Translations under genes and position numbers: made by a program
The notes under the pieces: model-generated
Database searches by the model: none
What the model was told of the DNA's origin: nothing
Seen by the model: only the letters and a program-made list of their open reading frames with translations
Shown here: positions 23,080 to 34,553 of the stretch, in pieces
Position numbering within the stretch: the first letter of the stretch is position 1
Layout: each line of letters begins with the position of its first letter
Assembly: GCA_025526995.1 (NCBI GenBank)
Contig: JAHLKG010000013.1
Span: 620,001 to 684,000, forward strand
Direction of reading: 5' to 3'
Length of the DNA stretch: 64,000 nt
Source: Powellomyces hirtus
Taxonomy: Eukaryota; Chytridiomycota; Chytridiomycetes; Spizellomycetales; Powellomycetaceae

Positions 23080-23239
23080 ATTCAATATTGTCATGGCGTT
23101 GACAATAGAGAAGAGTTGGAGAATGGAAATGGAATGAACACTACATCGAACATGAAATGCACAGCCACATGTGACGTGAAATTCGTCGCCGGTAAACTTC
23201 TCGCTGGATGCAAAAGTCACTTTAGCACTGAATCTTGAC
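23080..23239. promoter_or_regulatory. Short divergent promoter of PSMG2 and MBIP
   Basis: 160 bp separate the two start codons; no element was recognised. Confidence 0.35.
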
Positions 23240-24541
23240 ATGACAAACGAGACCACGGATTTCTTAGATAGCTTAATATTAAAGATCCCGCGTCCCAATT
23301 ATGAGACAGACGCTGAGAGTGAAGCGTTTGCGGCCGGGATAGAGGCGTTCCGAAAAGCCTTTGAAGCTGCCCCCACTCCTGGGAAGCGCTCACTAGACAC
23401 AGCGGAAGAATCCTCGAGAAAGTTTCGCAAACTTGATCCGTCGCTGGTTCATATTAATCTCACAAAGTCAGAGGTACCATTGTTCTATTTGTGGCCAGTT
23501 GCCGAGGACCGGACATTTACCGCGCTTATAGGTGGATGCAAAAATTGCAACGTTCATAGATATAAAGCGAGCTCAAATTAATGCCAGTAACAAAAGAGAG
23601 TTCCTTCGACCAAAGCAGTCTGAGCAAGGTAAAACCCCGCACGGTTGCCCTTGGTATCTCTGCCAAGACTTGACTGATTGACTCTGCCTGTGACGGTTCT
23701 CAAACAAGATAGCGCTTGTGCCAGGGTGGATGCTGCCCAGCTTAATCGCACGGTTCAGATGAAGCTAGACGTTGTTCATAACAAGTCGGGTCCCTTGGAA
23801 AGGTCAACTCAACGTGATGGAGAAGGAAGTGCTGCGTCCGCGCCGACGGACCATCCCACGTCACTGCATCTGGAAGGCATAGAAGAGCGAATCTCAAACG
23901 TCCAGGAACATCTGAATGTATCCTTCGGTGTGTGTGAAGGATGATGAGGACTTTGTGGAGCTTACTTATTCATACAGCACGGCTTTAGTGTCGCGAACAC
24001 CATTGGATGCTTTCACCCGAATCAAAGCATTGGAAGACAAGATCATTCAGCTAGAGGAGGATCATCCTGCCTGGGCGGCATTTCACTTCAACCAACCTAA
24101 TCGCGAGCAGGTACGTCCGGCAGTCCTTGTGGTGTCGAGAGCCTTCTGGCCTGACAACATCCATGTAGAACGAAAACCTGTCATTGCGTAGCGATCCGCC
24201 ACAGACGGTTGTCACTTACACCTCGACGGGTGAGGTCCACACTTCAGTAATACCATCTTCCACATCAACATCTACGCCGAAGCCTCCAAATCTTCTTGAC
24301 AGACCCGCAAACATTCAAACAGTGGCGGCGCCCAGTAGTGGACCAGATTACAGAACAGACAACAGCGGACGTTCAAATGAAGATCAGGATGTCAAAACTT
24401 CCCAAGTATGCATTGCTGGACGATCTTTCCCGTTTCAAACGGAATTTCTGACTGTTTCCAATGTAGACCGACATGGAGTCACTAGATCGAAGAATACAAG
24501 CTCTGAAAGATTCTCTATTTAGCAGGCAAAGGCGACTCTAA
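23240..24541 (+). CDS. MBIP: MBIP-like protein (ATAC histone acetyltransferase complex subunit)
   Basis: In animals MBIP (MAP3K12-binding inhibitory protein 1) is a structural subunit of the ATAC coactivator. The first exons are 23240-23473 and 23532-23628; another begins at 23709. Across the first junction the product reads INLTKSEVDAKIATFIDIKR and AQINASNKREF, which matches the MBIP motif (IDLTKEEV..RI..FI..KQ.EIN..N..EF). Then come ACARVDAAQLNR, GIEERISNVQEHLNV, the leucine-zipper-like FTRIKALEDKIIQLEEDHPA and, in the last exon, LDRRIQALKDSLFSRQRRL before the stop at 24541. The order matches the animal protein. The middle is a Ser/Thr/Pro-rich linker. Borders of the central exons are approximate. 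Confidence 0.78.
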
Positions 24542-24576
24542 GTTGCTGCGTTCTCATTACGGTCGTCGAATAGATA

Positions 24577-26271
24577 TCAGGCAGTGTGAGATACGCCAAG
24601 TGCTTTCGTTTTCTCCTCCGCTCGTAAACTGCTTATGGTGGCGACGAGTTCTTCGGGATCCTTCTCGTTCTCCAACCAACCCATTAAAAGGTTCTCGTAG
24701 ACGGTTTGCTCAAACGGCTCCTGTTCTGCAACGTTCGCCTCGCGGGTGTAATAGGCCTTCAACACTTCTTCGTCCAGAACCGTCTCTTCAACAAACTGCT
24801 TCACGGCCTCTATGTCACCTTGCCTGCCAATGATGTGCGCTAGAGCCCCAAGCAGGAGAGGTTGAGGAACAAAAGGCAACTCTGCCGGTGAACTTGACTT
24901 CACTGTGTTGTACACTTCTTTCGCTTTTGCGTCATCACCCAATGACGCATAACATTTCGCGATGTAGCCCCACAATGTCTCCGCGCGCGGAGGTTGTTGT
25001 ATCGCATTTTGCCCCTGTTGCAAACGATGGTGAATGTCTCGCAGGCTTTCCCGCGCTTGAGCCAACGCTTCCTCCTGCTCGTCTGGGCGGGCAGCTTGTG
25101 GAATAGCCGCACAGGCTTCAATCAGAATGATGTAGGTATCCGGGACAGTTGGGAGGAGGTTTGCTGAAAACTGGGAAGTCAATTTGTAGTAGCTCTTGAG
25201 TACAGCTAGAGGCTTGTCAACGTTGAGCCAGTATCGGAGGATCCCGTTCAGAATCGATGTGTCGATTTCTATCTTTTGCTTGCGCAGCTGATATGAGAGT
25301 CGATTGTACCATTTCTCGTTCCCAACCACCGCATTGGCCGCCAATGCAGCTGCAAATGTTTCACTTCGCCATGTCAGTCCACTTTCATAGAGCTTGGGAA
25401 CAATCTTATTCACCGCATCCACATTTCTCAGTCGTGCAAAGCCCGTCAGAAGCAGCTCGTATGTCCAGATTGAAGGCTGGCAGCCGGACTTCCGAATCGA
25501 CGTGAGCCATTCCCATAGACCACTATTGGTCAGAGGTTGGTCATTACGCTTTAATTGCGACGATAGCATGAGATTAAAGGCAAAGAGTGGCAAAGTTTTG
25601 CGGATGTGGCTGGGTATCGAGGCATACTTCTGTTGGAGGAGGTTTGGGTCGCCTTTCCCAGATAGCAGAGACAGAGCATAAGTTTCTGAATCCATCGCAA
25701 TCTGCAGCCCTTTGAGATCGGACAAGACTCGGTCGACCATGTCAATCGTTTCGGTCGTGTATGGAATCAAGGATATGGTGTCATCGGATGGGCGGAGGAG
25801 ATGCGACAAAAGGTGATTGTAGTGAAGAATGCTGAATACAAATCGAGATGCTGGGACGGCGAGAAGCGCCAAGTAAAGAGACTCCACTTGAGCAACCGAC
25901 AGGTTACCGGATGTCCTCGACGATAGGATAAAAAGGAGGTCGTCCAGCGGGAGTAGGTCTGGGTGAGTTTCGAGAGTCCTGACAACCTCTGCGAAGCGAG
26001 CCGCGGCGTCAGAGGCGCTTTCGGCTGGTGCTTCGACAGTTGCTTTTGATGTCGCGCTAGCGTTTGTTGAAACAAGCCGAATGGTTGTTCCTTTCGTCGA
26101 AAAGGCCTCAGGCAGTGGTCTACGAATCATGGTGGTGCAGGCTTGCGAGGGCACTGAGGATGAACGGCGAGTACCGGTAACATTTCTGATGGCAAGGCTC
26201 CTTACGCAGCGATTTGAGGAACTTGACAGACACTGTCTAGAGCTCAAGATAAACAGAGAAGCTCGTGACAT
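24577..26271 (-). CDS. Mitochondrial PPR-like (helical repeat) protein, intronless
   Basis: A single uninterrupted frame of 564 residues is unusual here, because nearly every neighbour has introns. The N-terminus (MSRASLFILSSRQCLSSSSN, then many Arg/Ser and hardly any acidic residue for about 70 positions) looks like a mitochondrial presequence. The body is alpha-helical repeats of PPR type: WTYELLLTGFARLRNVDAVN, ETFAAALAANAVVGNEKWYN, TYIILIEACAAIPQAAR, LWGYIAKCYASLGDDAKAKE and LLLGALAHIIGRQGDIEAVK. This suggests organellar RNA binding. No catalytic domain is seen. The exact orthologue is not recognised. The stop lies 35 bp from the MBIP stop (convergent). Confidence 0.82.
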   Translation of the reverse strand: MSRASLFILSSRQCLSSSSNRCVRSLAIRNVTGTRRSSSVPSQACTTMIRRPLPEAFSTKGTTIRLVSTNASATSKATVEAPAESASDAAARFAEVVRTLETHPDLLPLDDLLFILSSRTSGNLSVAQVESLYLALLAVPASRFVFSILHYNHLLSHLLRPSDDTISLIPYTTETIDMVDRVLSDLKGLQIAMDSETYALSLLSGKGDPNLLQQKYASIPSHIRKTLPLFAFNLMLSSQLKRNDQPLTNSGLWEWLTSIRKSGCQPSIWTYELLLTGFARLRNVDAVNKIVPKLYESGLTWRSETFAAALAANAVVGNEKWYNRLSYQLRKQKIEIDTSILNGILRYWLNVDKPLAVLKSYYKLTSQFSANLLPTVPDTYIILIEACAAIPQAARPDEQEEALAQARESLRDIHHRLQQGQNAIQQPPRAETLWGYIAKCYASLGDDAKAKEVYNTVKSSSPAELPFVPQPLLLGALAHIIGRQGDIEAVKQFVEETVLDEEVLKAYYTREANVAEQEPFEQTVYENLLMGWLENEKDPEELVATISSLRAEEKTKALGVSHTA

Positions 26272-26711
26272 CTTTGTATTGAGTCCTGATAAATATCGCC
26301 GAAATCTCGTCTGCGAAGGTTTTTGGTCGTTGAACCTTTTTGCTGTCTGCCCCTCGGCCAGCTGCGTAAGCGATATGCGTGTCCCTTATTTAGGCTCCTG
26401 CTGACCTAATACAAGGATTCAGTCTTCGAAAGCAAAGGCTTCACAATTAGGAATCACTGCCAGGCATTTCATCGATGATGATTTCAATCCCATCCTTCCA
26501 TTCATTCATTCATCAGTTGATTCGTCAAAATGAAATGACGTTTCTTGCGATTGTGCAAGTGATGCTACAATTAGGATGGGGGTTACACGCTAGCATGTGC
26601 TGCGCATCGGCTCGTCGGGGCTTTCCGATTTTTACAGTGACCTTCGTTCTGCCCTCATTGGCTGTTGCGGCCATTATCGCCTCCCCGGACATACGGCTCC
26701 CCGCTACTACG
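26272..26711. promoter_or_regulatory. Divergent promoter interval of the PPR gene and the PAQR gene
   Basis: 440 bp lie between the two starts. A plus-strand open stretch from 26475 runs in frame into the PAQR gene (extra residues include a hydrophobic run near 26620-26690). I prefer the start at 26712, so this is treated as 5' UTR and promoter. Confidence 0.35.
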
Positions 26712-28187
26712 ATGGTGAAGGAAGGTGCCGCAGCTTTGCCCTCAGGGAAGTTCCAGCCCGACTTTACTGCCGTCAAAAGCACGGGCAGGACGGCAGCCCA
26801 CGCAGAGTCCCCTCGGCGCCGCGTCCTCAACGGAGACTCTAATGTTCGCGTCCAGCTCGTCGAGGAATCCACGGACGTGGTGAAGGACGAAAAGACTGGC
26901 ATCAAAAAGCTGAGAAGGACAATACACTATCGTGAGCTCGAGCCCTGGCAAATGGTGAGCGGAGCTGGCGCGTAAACCCCATCTAGTGCTAGTTCTCACA
27001 ATGGAAGTAGGATAATATCTACATTCTGAGCGGATACCGACGCCTTCAGAACTCCTACAAGGGGTGTATGGAGTCGTTGCTCTATCTTCACAATGAAACC
27101 GGCAACATATTTACGCACCTTCTGGGGGGCCTGGCATTCTTTGGGCTTTTTTTCGTCACCTACTGGTACATGATGGTGGGATACTCAACAATCTCATGGA
27201 AAGACCGGACAGCAATGGGCATCTTTCTGGCATCCGCGGTTGGATGTATGGGCTTGTCGGCCTTCTTTCATGCAGTCACCTGTCATTCATTGACCGTTTG
27301 CCGGATGTGGAACAAATGCGACTACGTAGGGATCGTCCTTTTGATCTGGTAAGCATCCGCCGCCTTTGTCATTGCCAAGATCAAAGTGCATCACCCGCTT
27401 GGCGCATTACCACTCCGTATGGCTAGCTGCTCGAGGTACCGAGAACACTGACGCGCTTCCCTACCTGGATGTCTATTGTGATGCAGCGGATCGACCGTGC
27501 CAATTTTGTATTATGGATTTTACTGTGACCCAAAGCTACAATTCGTCTACATTTCCATGATGATGGGCTTTGGCATGCTGACGGTAGGGTCATCCTCTTC
27601 CTTGTTGGGATGTTCCCGTTCGCAACTAAATGGTGACTGAGTTATTTTATCTCTAATCCGTCAGTCATACGTATGTCTTTCGCATCGCTTCTTGACCCCG
27701 GAGTTTCGAACAACTCGCAGCGCCACCTTTAGTGCGTTGGGCCTATCCGGAATCTTTCCACTGACCCATGCTATATGGATCCATGGGTTCAGATTTGTGC
27801 AACAGTCTCTGAGTTTCTGGCCGCTAGTCACTATGGGGGCACTCTACCTCATCGGCGCAGTCATATATGCCAGTCGAGTCCCGGAAAGACTTTATCCCGG
27901 CAAGTTTGACTATTTGGTGAGTTACCCACACGTCTGTTCAGACTCTTATAATGTTTCTAACATTGCGTCATTCAAGGGTCACTGTAGGTTCTATCCCTCA
28001 ATGGCGGCAGCTGTGAATAATTTGATCAACAATCTCTCGTTCTGTAGCACATCAAATCTTCCATTGCCTGGTTGTTGCTGCGGCGACCGTGCATTATTTT
28101 GGAGTCCTGAAAGCATTCCGATTCTGGCATGAGAATAATGCCCAGTGCGAGGTCGACATGGACAGTTTCGTGCGCTTGATACAGTAG
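26712..28187 (+). CDS. PAQR/Izh (adiponectin receptor-like) seven-helix membrane protein
   Basis: PAQR proteins are zinc-dependent seven-pass membrane hydrolases or receptors; fungal Izh members affect sterol and zinc homeostasis. Six exons keep phase: 26712-26954, 27011-27348, 27487-27583, 27665-27916, 27977-27983 (7 nt) and 28048-28187, giving 358 residues. Hallmarks are YILSGYRRLQNSYKGCMESL, LHNETGNIFTHLLG, AVGCMGLSAFFHAVTCHS (first metal-site His), YYGFYCDPKLQFVYISMMMG, and HSHQIFHCLVVAATVHYFGV (the HxxxH pair of the zinc site). The last motif exists only if the 7-nt exon is spliced in. Expected membrane helices are seen. The cytosolic N-terminus (about 75 residues) is basic. Confidence 0.9.
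27977..27983 (+). other. 7-nt microexon of the PAQR gene
   Basis: The microexon GGTCACT is flanked by TTCAAG and GTAGGT. Joining exon 27665-27916 to it and to 28048 gives FDYLGHSHQIFHCLVV, the conserved zinc-ligand motif. Skipping it breaks the frame. Confidence 0.75.
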
Positions 28188-28742
28188 AAGTTCGACCCCC
28201 CACATTTAGACTAGCAGTGTATTTATCGTAGATGAGAGGAACTGCCTCCACTTTCTCCATATGGGCTGTCGTATAATTATAATCGGGATGGCTGTGGTGC
28301 AGTGGTTCCAGTTTCGCGATGCCAGGGTGGTCCGATGCAAAGTTGACGATGAAATGCCTCATTTGTCAGGAGTCATGGCAGTGAAGCCTATCTATGCTTT
28401 CGATGGCGAACTTCTACCGCTGCTTTTCGTTCCGCACCATCCTCAAACTTTGATCAGCGTTCATGTGTGCAGCTTTCCTCGAACTCAATGGACCACCATT
28501 CGCTTCGCGGCAGCCCCTCGTCAAAGCCGCTCGTCCATTCTCCAACTTGCAAGCCAGTGGTCTCCTCTCTGTCACATCTCATTGTCGAGTTAAACGTTCT
28601 CAGCGTCACAAAAAGATCCACATGGTTGCCTTCTCATTCTCCAGAGAAACCCTTGCCTTCCTCCGTAAGCGGGCACTGTTGCCCTGTAGTGAACATAGAT
28701 TCTGAAGGATGATATTAATGCGATGAACTTCTAAGAACTAAT
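28188..28742. other. Convergent interval without a supported gene
   Basis: 555 bp lie between the PAQR stop and the mL54 stop. Open stretches occur on both strands but none shows a family match, splice support or a convincing start. Probably 3' UTRs. Confidence 0.45.
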
Positions 28743-29208
28743 CTATCGACTCCTCTTTGCAAGTGAGTTAGCCTTTATTTTCTCCTTGGTCATCTTCCGC
28801 AAGTACGTTATGCTCAGTTTCTCCTCTTCAGCGAAATCTATCTTTTTCGGCTCGAGTAATGACCACAGCCAGTCAGGATATTCCTTGTCGGCTTTTGCGA
28901 CAGGGTCTTCGCCGTCCTTCAGAATGTTTATGCCCTTCAGGACGGTTCCCTCAGGGACGGAAGAGGGAGTTTTCGGTCCAACGTTAACGTTCGACGAAGC
29001 GTCTGCTGGTTGTGTTGAACTGGACGGGGTTGGTGCGGAAGCTGGAGCAGGCCCATGAGATCAGCACGGACAAACGACTAGCAAGACGCACCGTCCTCTT
29101 ACCTTGACGATGTATGGCTGAGCAGGTGATGGGGCGGACAAAGGCAGATGTCCGGGTAGGAGCGAAGGAAATAGCCTTCCGAGCTGCTTGCATGTGACAG
29201 ACGTTCAT
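28743..29208 (-). CDS. MRPL54: Mitochondrial ribosomal protein mL54
   Basis: This is a large-subunit mitoribosomal protein. Two exons (29103-29208 and 28743-29041) give 134 residues after a 60-nt intron (29042-29101). The first exon is a presequence: [20 protein letters not shown], basic and without acidic residues. The second opens with an Ala/Pro/Ser linker and then the family core [32 protein letters not shown] and a basic helical end ([19 protein letters not shown]). WLW preceded by YPDW is diagnostic. A second Met five codons downstream could also start translation. Confidence 0.88.
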
Positions 29209-29462
29209 GTTGTAACTCGATTGCGGGTAGTTGAATTGGATTTGGCAAGAATGTTGACCAGTCCAGAAAAAGGCAACAAAAATGTCAACGCGACGTTGTT
29301 CCAGCGAGGAATACCGGTAGATTTGGTACCACACGCCACGTCTCCCATCCCAAACCTCTACACATCTTGCGGGTACTGTAAACATCCAAGCTATACCCTC
29401 GTCTGCCGTATCATACCACCGCTGTCAGGCACCGTCACGGAATTGCCAACGCTTTACATACG
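29209..29462. promoter_or_regulatory. Divergent promoter interval of mL54 and the double-MATH gene
   Basis: 254 bp lie between divergent start codons. No named element was recognised. Confidence 0.35.
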
Positions 29463-32400
29463 ATGTTTTCGGATGGTTTTAGCAATTCTCAGCCGCCGCC
29501 GCCGCCCACTGGGTCCGGAACGGGCGGCCGTCACCGTCAGTCGAACGCTCACGCATACCAACCACCACCACAACAAGTGCAGCAGCACGATGCTCAGCCG
29601 CAGCCATACTCACAGCAGTATGATGGCTACGGTGGTTCGGTAGACGGGGGAGTGACATCACAGCCGTATGCTGGTGGTGATTATCAGTACAACTCGCAGT
29701 CTTCTTACGCTGATGGCTACCAGGATGGCATGGGCTATGGTTCTAGCCTTGGTGCTGGCGGGGATGAATATGGTACAGCAACACTTGGACTTGGCAGTAC
29801 GAACGGCTACTATGACCAGTCGATGTATGAGGTGAGACGCGTGACTCGGACCTTTCCTATCTTCTGGTGTTGAGCGTCTTACGCACTATCCTAAGGCGGA
29901 TCATGAACGGACTATTTATCAGCAAGACGCAGCTGTGGGTGACGATGCGCCGGGCGCTTTGAACATAAATCACGTTCCGCCACCACTGCCCATCTCACAT
30001 GCCGCACATCCGACGCTAGCAAAAACGGTGAGCAGCGGTGTTGGACCGACCTATATCCCTGACGGAACTCTCGACGTCTACGGTGGCGAGTATCGCGTGG
30101 TCCCTGTCCGGACACGATTGTTTGCGTCCTATCAATGGGCGTTGGAAGGGTTCTCACAAGCGGGAGATGAAAAGCTGGTATCCTTGCCTTTTGGACCATC
30201 AAACTGGCGATGGCAGCTGGTTGTCTATCCGAAGGGGGCCGGTGATGGCGCCGGTTCCCACATAAGCGCTTTCATTAGGCCGCTGAAGAACGAGCTGGAA
30301 ACAGCCGCAGGGGATGCCTGGCAAAGACCAATCAATGAATTCACAATACGCGTGCGAAGGTAGGGTCATGGGCACTAGCATGGCGAGCAACTTCATGAGC
30401 TTATGTCTGGTATAAGTTTGTCTTTACCACCCTTTTCTCACAATCCGCTTTGTCATCGCTTCTTTTAGAGCTATCCCAGGTTCGCCAGTAGTTGGAACGC
30501 CTGATCCTGCAGATATATATCTGGTTATGGACACATCTCAATCATCCTTCACTGGATTTTCTGCGTCCATGTCGGGATGGGGGTTCCCCGAGCTTCTCCG
30601 AATAACGAACGTGTCAGACGCTGTGACCTACGATGGTACTCTGAATATTGAAGCAGATGTAGTTGGTGATCAAGTGGTTGATTGGGCTGTCTACCGACAT
30701 CAGTGGGATATTCCGAGTTTTCTGCAGTTGACTGAAGATGAAACCTTATCCCGGCCGTTTGGCCCACCGGATTGTCAGTGGCGAATGAAGATATACAGAC
30801 AGGGCCATAGAGAGGGCGAGGGAAGCCACTTCTCCGCTTACATTATTCCAGAGAAAAGCGAGAGAGAGCACGCTCTGGGTCTAGCTTGGACTCGGCCGAT
30901 TGTGTCGTTGACTGTGAAGATTCAAACAGGGAACAGCGCAGAGCCTCTCATGACGAAAACTATCACTGGAGGGTGGCTGTTTAGGGACGATAACCTGGAG
31001 TGCGGTTGGTCGCAATTATTGGAATTGGGCCGCTTGACAGAGACAATGGACTGGTACGCGACCCTCTCTATTGTCACAGAAGTCACCTGGGATCTTTCGT
31101 ACGACTCCAATGAAACGGATCTCGGAAGAGTCAAGGAAACTCTCTCAGCTTCTGTCAAGGAAGTCAGTGCGATCAAAGGTCGATTTGACGCTCTCAGTCA
31201 AGAGTTGGATTCGTCACGAGCAGAGGCGGTCGAGATGAAGTCCCAACTGACCACGCTGCACGCGGATTTCACAGCAGCTCAAGAAGACAATCAGCAGCTG
31301 ACGGAACAGCTAAGGAAAGTGGAAGCGAGGTTACAAACTTTACGCAACATCGAAGCTCGAATGGCGGTTATGCAAAAAGAAATTTTGGCTGCACAAACAA
31401 GAGTTGAGCAGGCGGAAATTATCGAAGACAGATTTTCCATGGTAAAGGATGAGCTTGCTGTAGCCAGGGAGAACCAGGAGCATGCCGACGCCTTGAAACT
31501 CAAGGTGGCAGAGACACGGGCACGACTTGCGGCATTGAGAGCAGGAATGGAAGAAGGATCCGCTCTTCCCGCGTCAGAAACTGAGGAGGTCTCTCAAGAT
31601 TTGGAAACCATGAAGGCCAAAGTTCTCCGCATGCAGTCAAAAATGCATGATCTGGAACGGGACCTGGTGGAGGCAAGGTCCGAGGTAGACTCAAAAAGCA
31701 GAGCGCTGGCAGACGCGGCCATCCTTGCGCCCGTTGCAGAAGATGACAAGGCCGATTCAATTGGCGAAGATGCATCTGTTCTCGTACGGCTTCAAACTGT
31801 TCGAAACGAAATATTAGTCGTGCGAGGAGTTCTTCTGGAAGTCGAGGATAGGCCTATAGACTCACCGGCGGCTCGAGCATCTCTAAGCGCCGAGCTAGCC
31901 ATGGTACAAGCCGAGCTCGAGGTTACGCGTGCAACCTTCGTTGGACTGACTACGCAATATGTTGACGAGATAGAGGCAGAACCTGATCTTGCAATCGAAG
32001 CCAACATTGTCGCGACAGAACTGCAGGAGGTCCGAACAGCAATGTCTTCAAAACGCGCCAGTTTGGAGGAGGATGCGGATCAGCCAGAAGCTGAACTCAC
32101 ATCACAAGACAGGGCAACCTCTCCAATACGTCAATTCCCACCCAGTATGCAACTTCCCCACGCCACGGCATCCGATTTTGGTGTAACTCGCACAGCCGCC
32201 CGCGATGCGGCGGACCCTGTCCCTCTTCCCGCTGGTGTCCTACCCCCACCAACAGACCTCGATGCTGCATCTCATCCCGTACCCAACCACAATTCTCATC
32301 ATCTTTTACTACGAGCGGAAGAGGAGGCGGCCACCGCTGCAAGAGAATTATCATTCGTTCGTCACGAGCGGGACTGCCTGCAAGCGGAATTAGAAGAAAC

Positions 32401-34073
32401 ACGACAAAGGATGCAAGAAGCCAGAGAGGAGCTTGTAAAGAACAACACTGAGGTCAATACTCAAGGCGTTATGGAAAGCTTGTTTGGAAGAAGGATGTCA
32501 CAGTCACAGCCACACCTCAATCCTGACTACCGCGATGATCACGAATCGTGGACCCCCGTTGAAGGTCACTTCAGCGGTGTCAACAGCAAGAACTTATCGG
32601 TATGTCCAATGGTACAGTCACCTGCGTCTACTCCCTGTCTCATGCTTTCTATAATAGGCACGGCTTTCTCATCTACAGCCGCAACGTCGTCTCCTTCCAA
32701 CCTTGCTTGGAATCACCACCACTTTCATAACTTGCTGGTTCATGTTGTATTCAGCGGTGTACGTTGCGTGTTCACCTTCCCATCTAGAGGCCCGTCCGAA
32801 CGCCCTCTACCAGAATGTTTGTAACAAGGCAGTTCTTCCTGCCTGGACTACTGTCATCGACACGTGGCATGGCGCTGCGGAACGCTTTGTTTTCGATGTA
32901 GCGCCGGGTGTGGGCGAGACTGTGCGATGGACTGTGAGGAAGAGCAAAGGTGCAATGCGTAACGTGCGGCAAAGGCTCGAAAGCGCAACAGCGTCCAATG
33001 AACAAGTAATCGATCGCAACGTGATCCTACCCGGCGGCGATGCGGGAGAGCCATCCACTGTGACCCGAAGCTCAGCAGAGACTCGATCAACAATCTCTTC
33101 CGTAGCGAGGAGCGAACCCGCGCACTCATCTGTGCCGGAGAATTTGACTACTCCCTTGCCGGATGTCCGTGTCAAACCCCCAGCAGAGCAAGATGAAAGA
33201 GCAGATATGCCACGACGCGACCTTGGCGCCTCCAGTGGCGACGAGTCGCTCAGCGAGCACCTCAAACAGGACTCGGGAAGAGATGAAGCGCTCCCAGAAG
33301 AAATTACCTTCGCAACAGGCCCCCCATCTGAATCTGCCCTGCCAGTAAAGACTCCGAATACCCATTCTGTTGAGATTTCGTCTGAGCCTCTCTCCACTCT
33401 TACTATCGATCACTCCAAGCCTGCTGCAACGCACCCGCACGATATCGGTGAACAACCCACCACACCCGTTTCTGCACAAGAAGCGCAGGTTCCCGGCAAT
33501 GCAGTGGCCCCAGACCCAGCCGACTTGACGGATGCGCCCGAAACGGAGCATCAAAATGGGACACCATCTGGCGACGTGTTACAGCCATCAATGGAAGCTG
33601 TTTCTCCTGATCTCGAAGCAAACCCACATCCAATGTCAATTCCAGATTTGCCACTCCCAAGCGCTGAGTTTCTCACCCCGGTTTCCGTCGAACCCATCGC
33701 TAGTCCATCGCAGAGCTCTCAACATGACGCAACAGATACTGCTTCCGAGGGGGATCTCAACTCGAACAACGATGGAGCTGCGGAGGGTTCCCCTGTGGAA
33801 GCAGTGGAAGAAGCCGCCGAAAATGAGGAGGAAGTCCATCATGACGAGGCCGACACCGGGGATGAGGATGGCCAACATGACGAAGAGATCCACAATGATA
33901 TCTTCCCACCGGCATCAGATCAAATTCCAGCTGTCACCTATCCAGACGATGTTGCAGCCGGAAACGCTAACGAAATTGACGCTGCTGAAACAGCACATGG
34001 CTGGGACGCCTCAGACACTCCTGCCTCAGAGAAGGCCGAACCAGCAACAAAGCATGTTTCTGATGAGCTGTAG
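29463..34073 (+). CDS. Large protein with two MATH (TRAF-like) domains, coiled coils and one membrane segment
   Basis: Four exons keep phase: 29463-29831, 29896-30359, 30469-32599 and 32679-34073, giving 1452 residues. Residues 1-150 are Gln/Tyr/Gly/Pro-rich and disordered. MATH 1 is near 180-280 (YQWALEGFSQAGDEKLVSLP, FGPSNWRWQLVVYPKG, GSHISAFIRPLKNE). MATH 2 is near 340-440 (HQWDIPSFLQLTEDETLSRP, FGPPDCQWRMKIYRQG, GSHFSAYIIPEKSE). A long coiled coil covers about 500-830. The last exon starts with one hydrophobic segment (LLGITTTFITCWFMLYSAVY, about 997-1016), an alpha-helical patch, then about 370 acidic, Pro/Ser-rich residues. No RING, BTB or protease domain is seen. MATH domains usually bind peptides. 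I do not know a named fungal orthologue. A scaffold anchored to a membrane is an inference. Confidence 0.85.
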
Positions 34074-34553
34074 GCTATATCATTTTGTAGAAACACGCTT
34101 CCTGGGCGATGTTTCACTTTCTGCCACTTGTACAATAGAATGTTTTTTCTCGGATTGTTCTGCTTACAAAATTGGGCGGGCGGATTGTGACGGTGAGAAT
34201 GACGTATACCCCGCATGGACATACTGGCATGGGCGCCGCTGGAACTACATGGGTTTCATCTGCCATTCACACGGGTGTATCAAAAGGGGCGACTAGCTTG
34301 ACGTGCTACCAATTGCTTTGAGAACAAACTTCTGCAAGCTGTCGTTCCCACCAAGATCTCAACCTCTAAACCAGGGCTAACCCCTTCTTTGGTAGTTACC
34401 TCGGAAGGGGTTTCGGATCAACGTTGTAACAATCCCTTCGCCTTGTTACTTGATGCAACTTCTTTAACAAAATTGGCTGCACAAAAATAACATGCGTGAT
34501 CGAATTCGCCGGGAAGGAAACCGAACCTCAATTACCGTCCTATGGTATTCAAT
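34074..34553. other. Convergent interval without a supported gene
   Basis: 480 bp between two 3' ends. A plus-strand open stretch reaching 34296 is a shadow frame of the MATH gene. Nothing else was seen. Confidence 0.45.

Noticed and set aside
26475..26711. Upstream N-terminal extension of the PAQR protein
   Set aside because: It contains a hydrophobic run absent from the family, and the ATG at 26712 gives a normal cytosolic N-terminus.
27991..28362. Minus-strand open frame of 123 residues opposite the end of the PAQR gene
   Set aside because: It overlaps the well-supported last PAQR exon, has no family match and no splice or promoter support.
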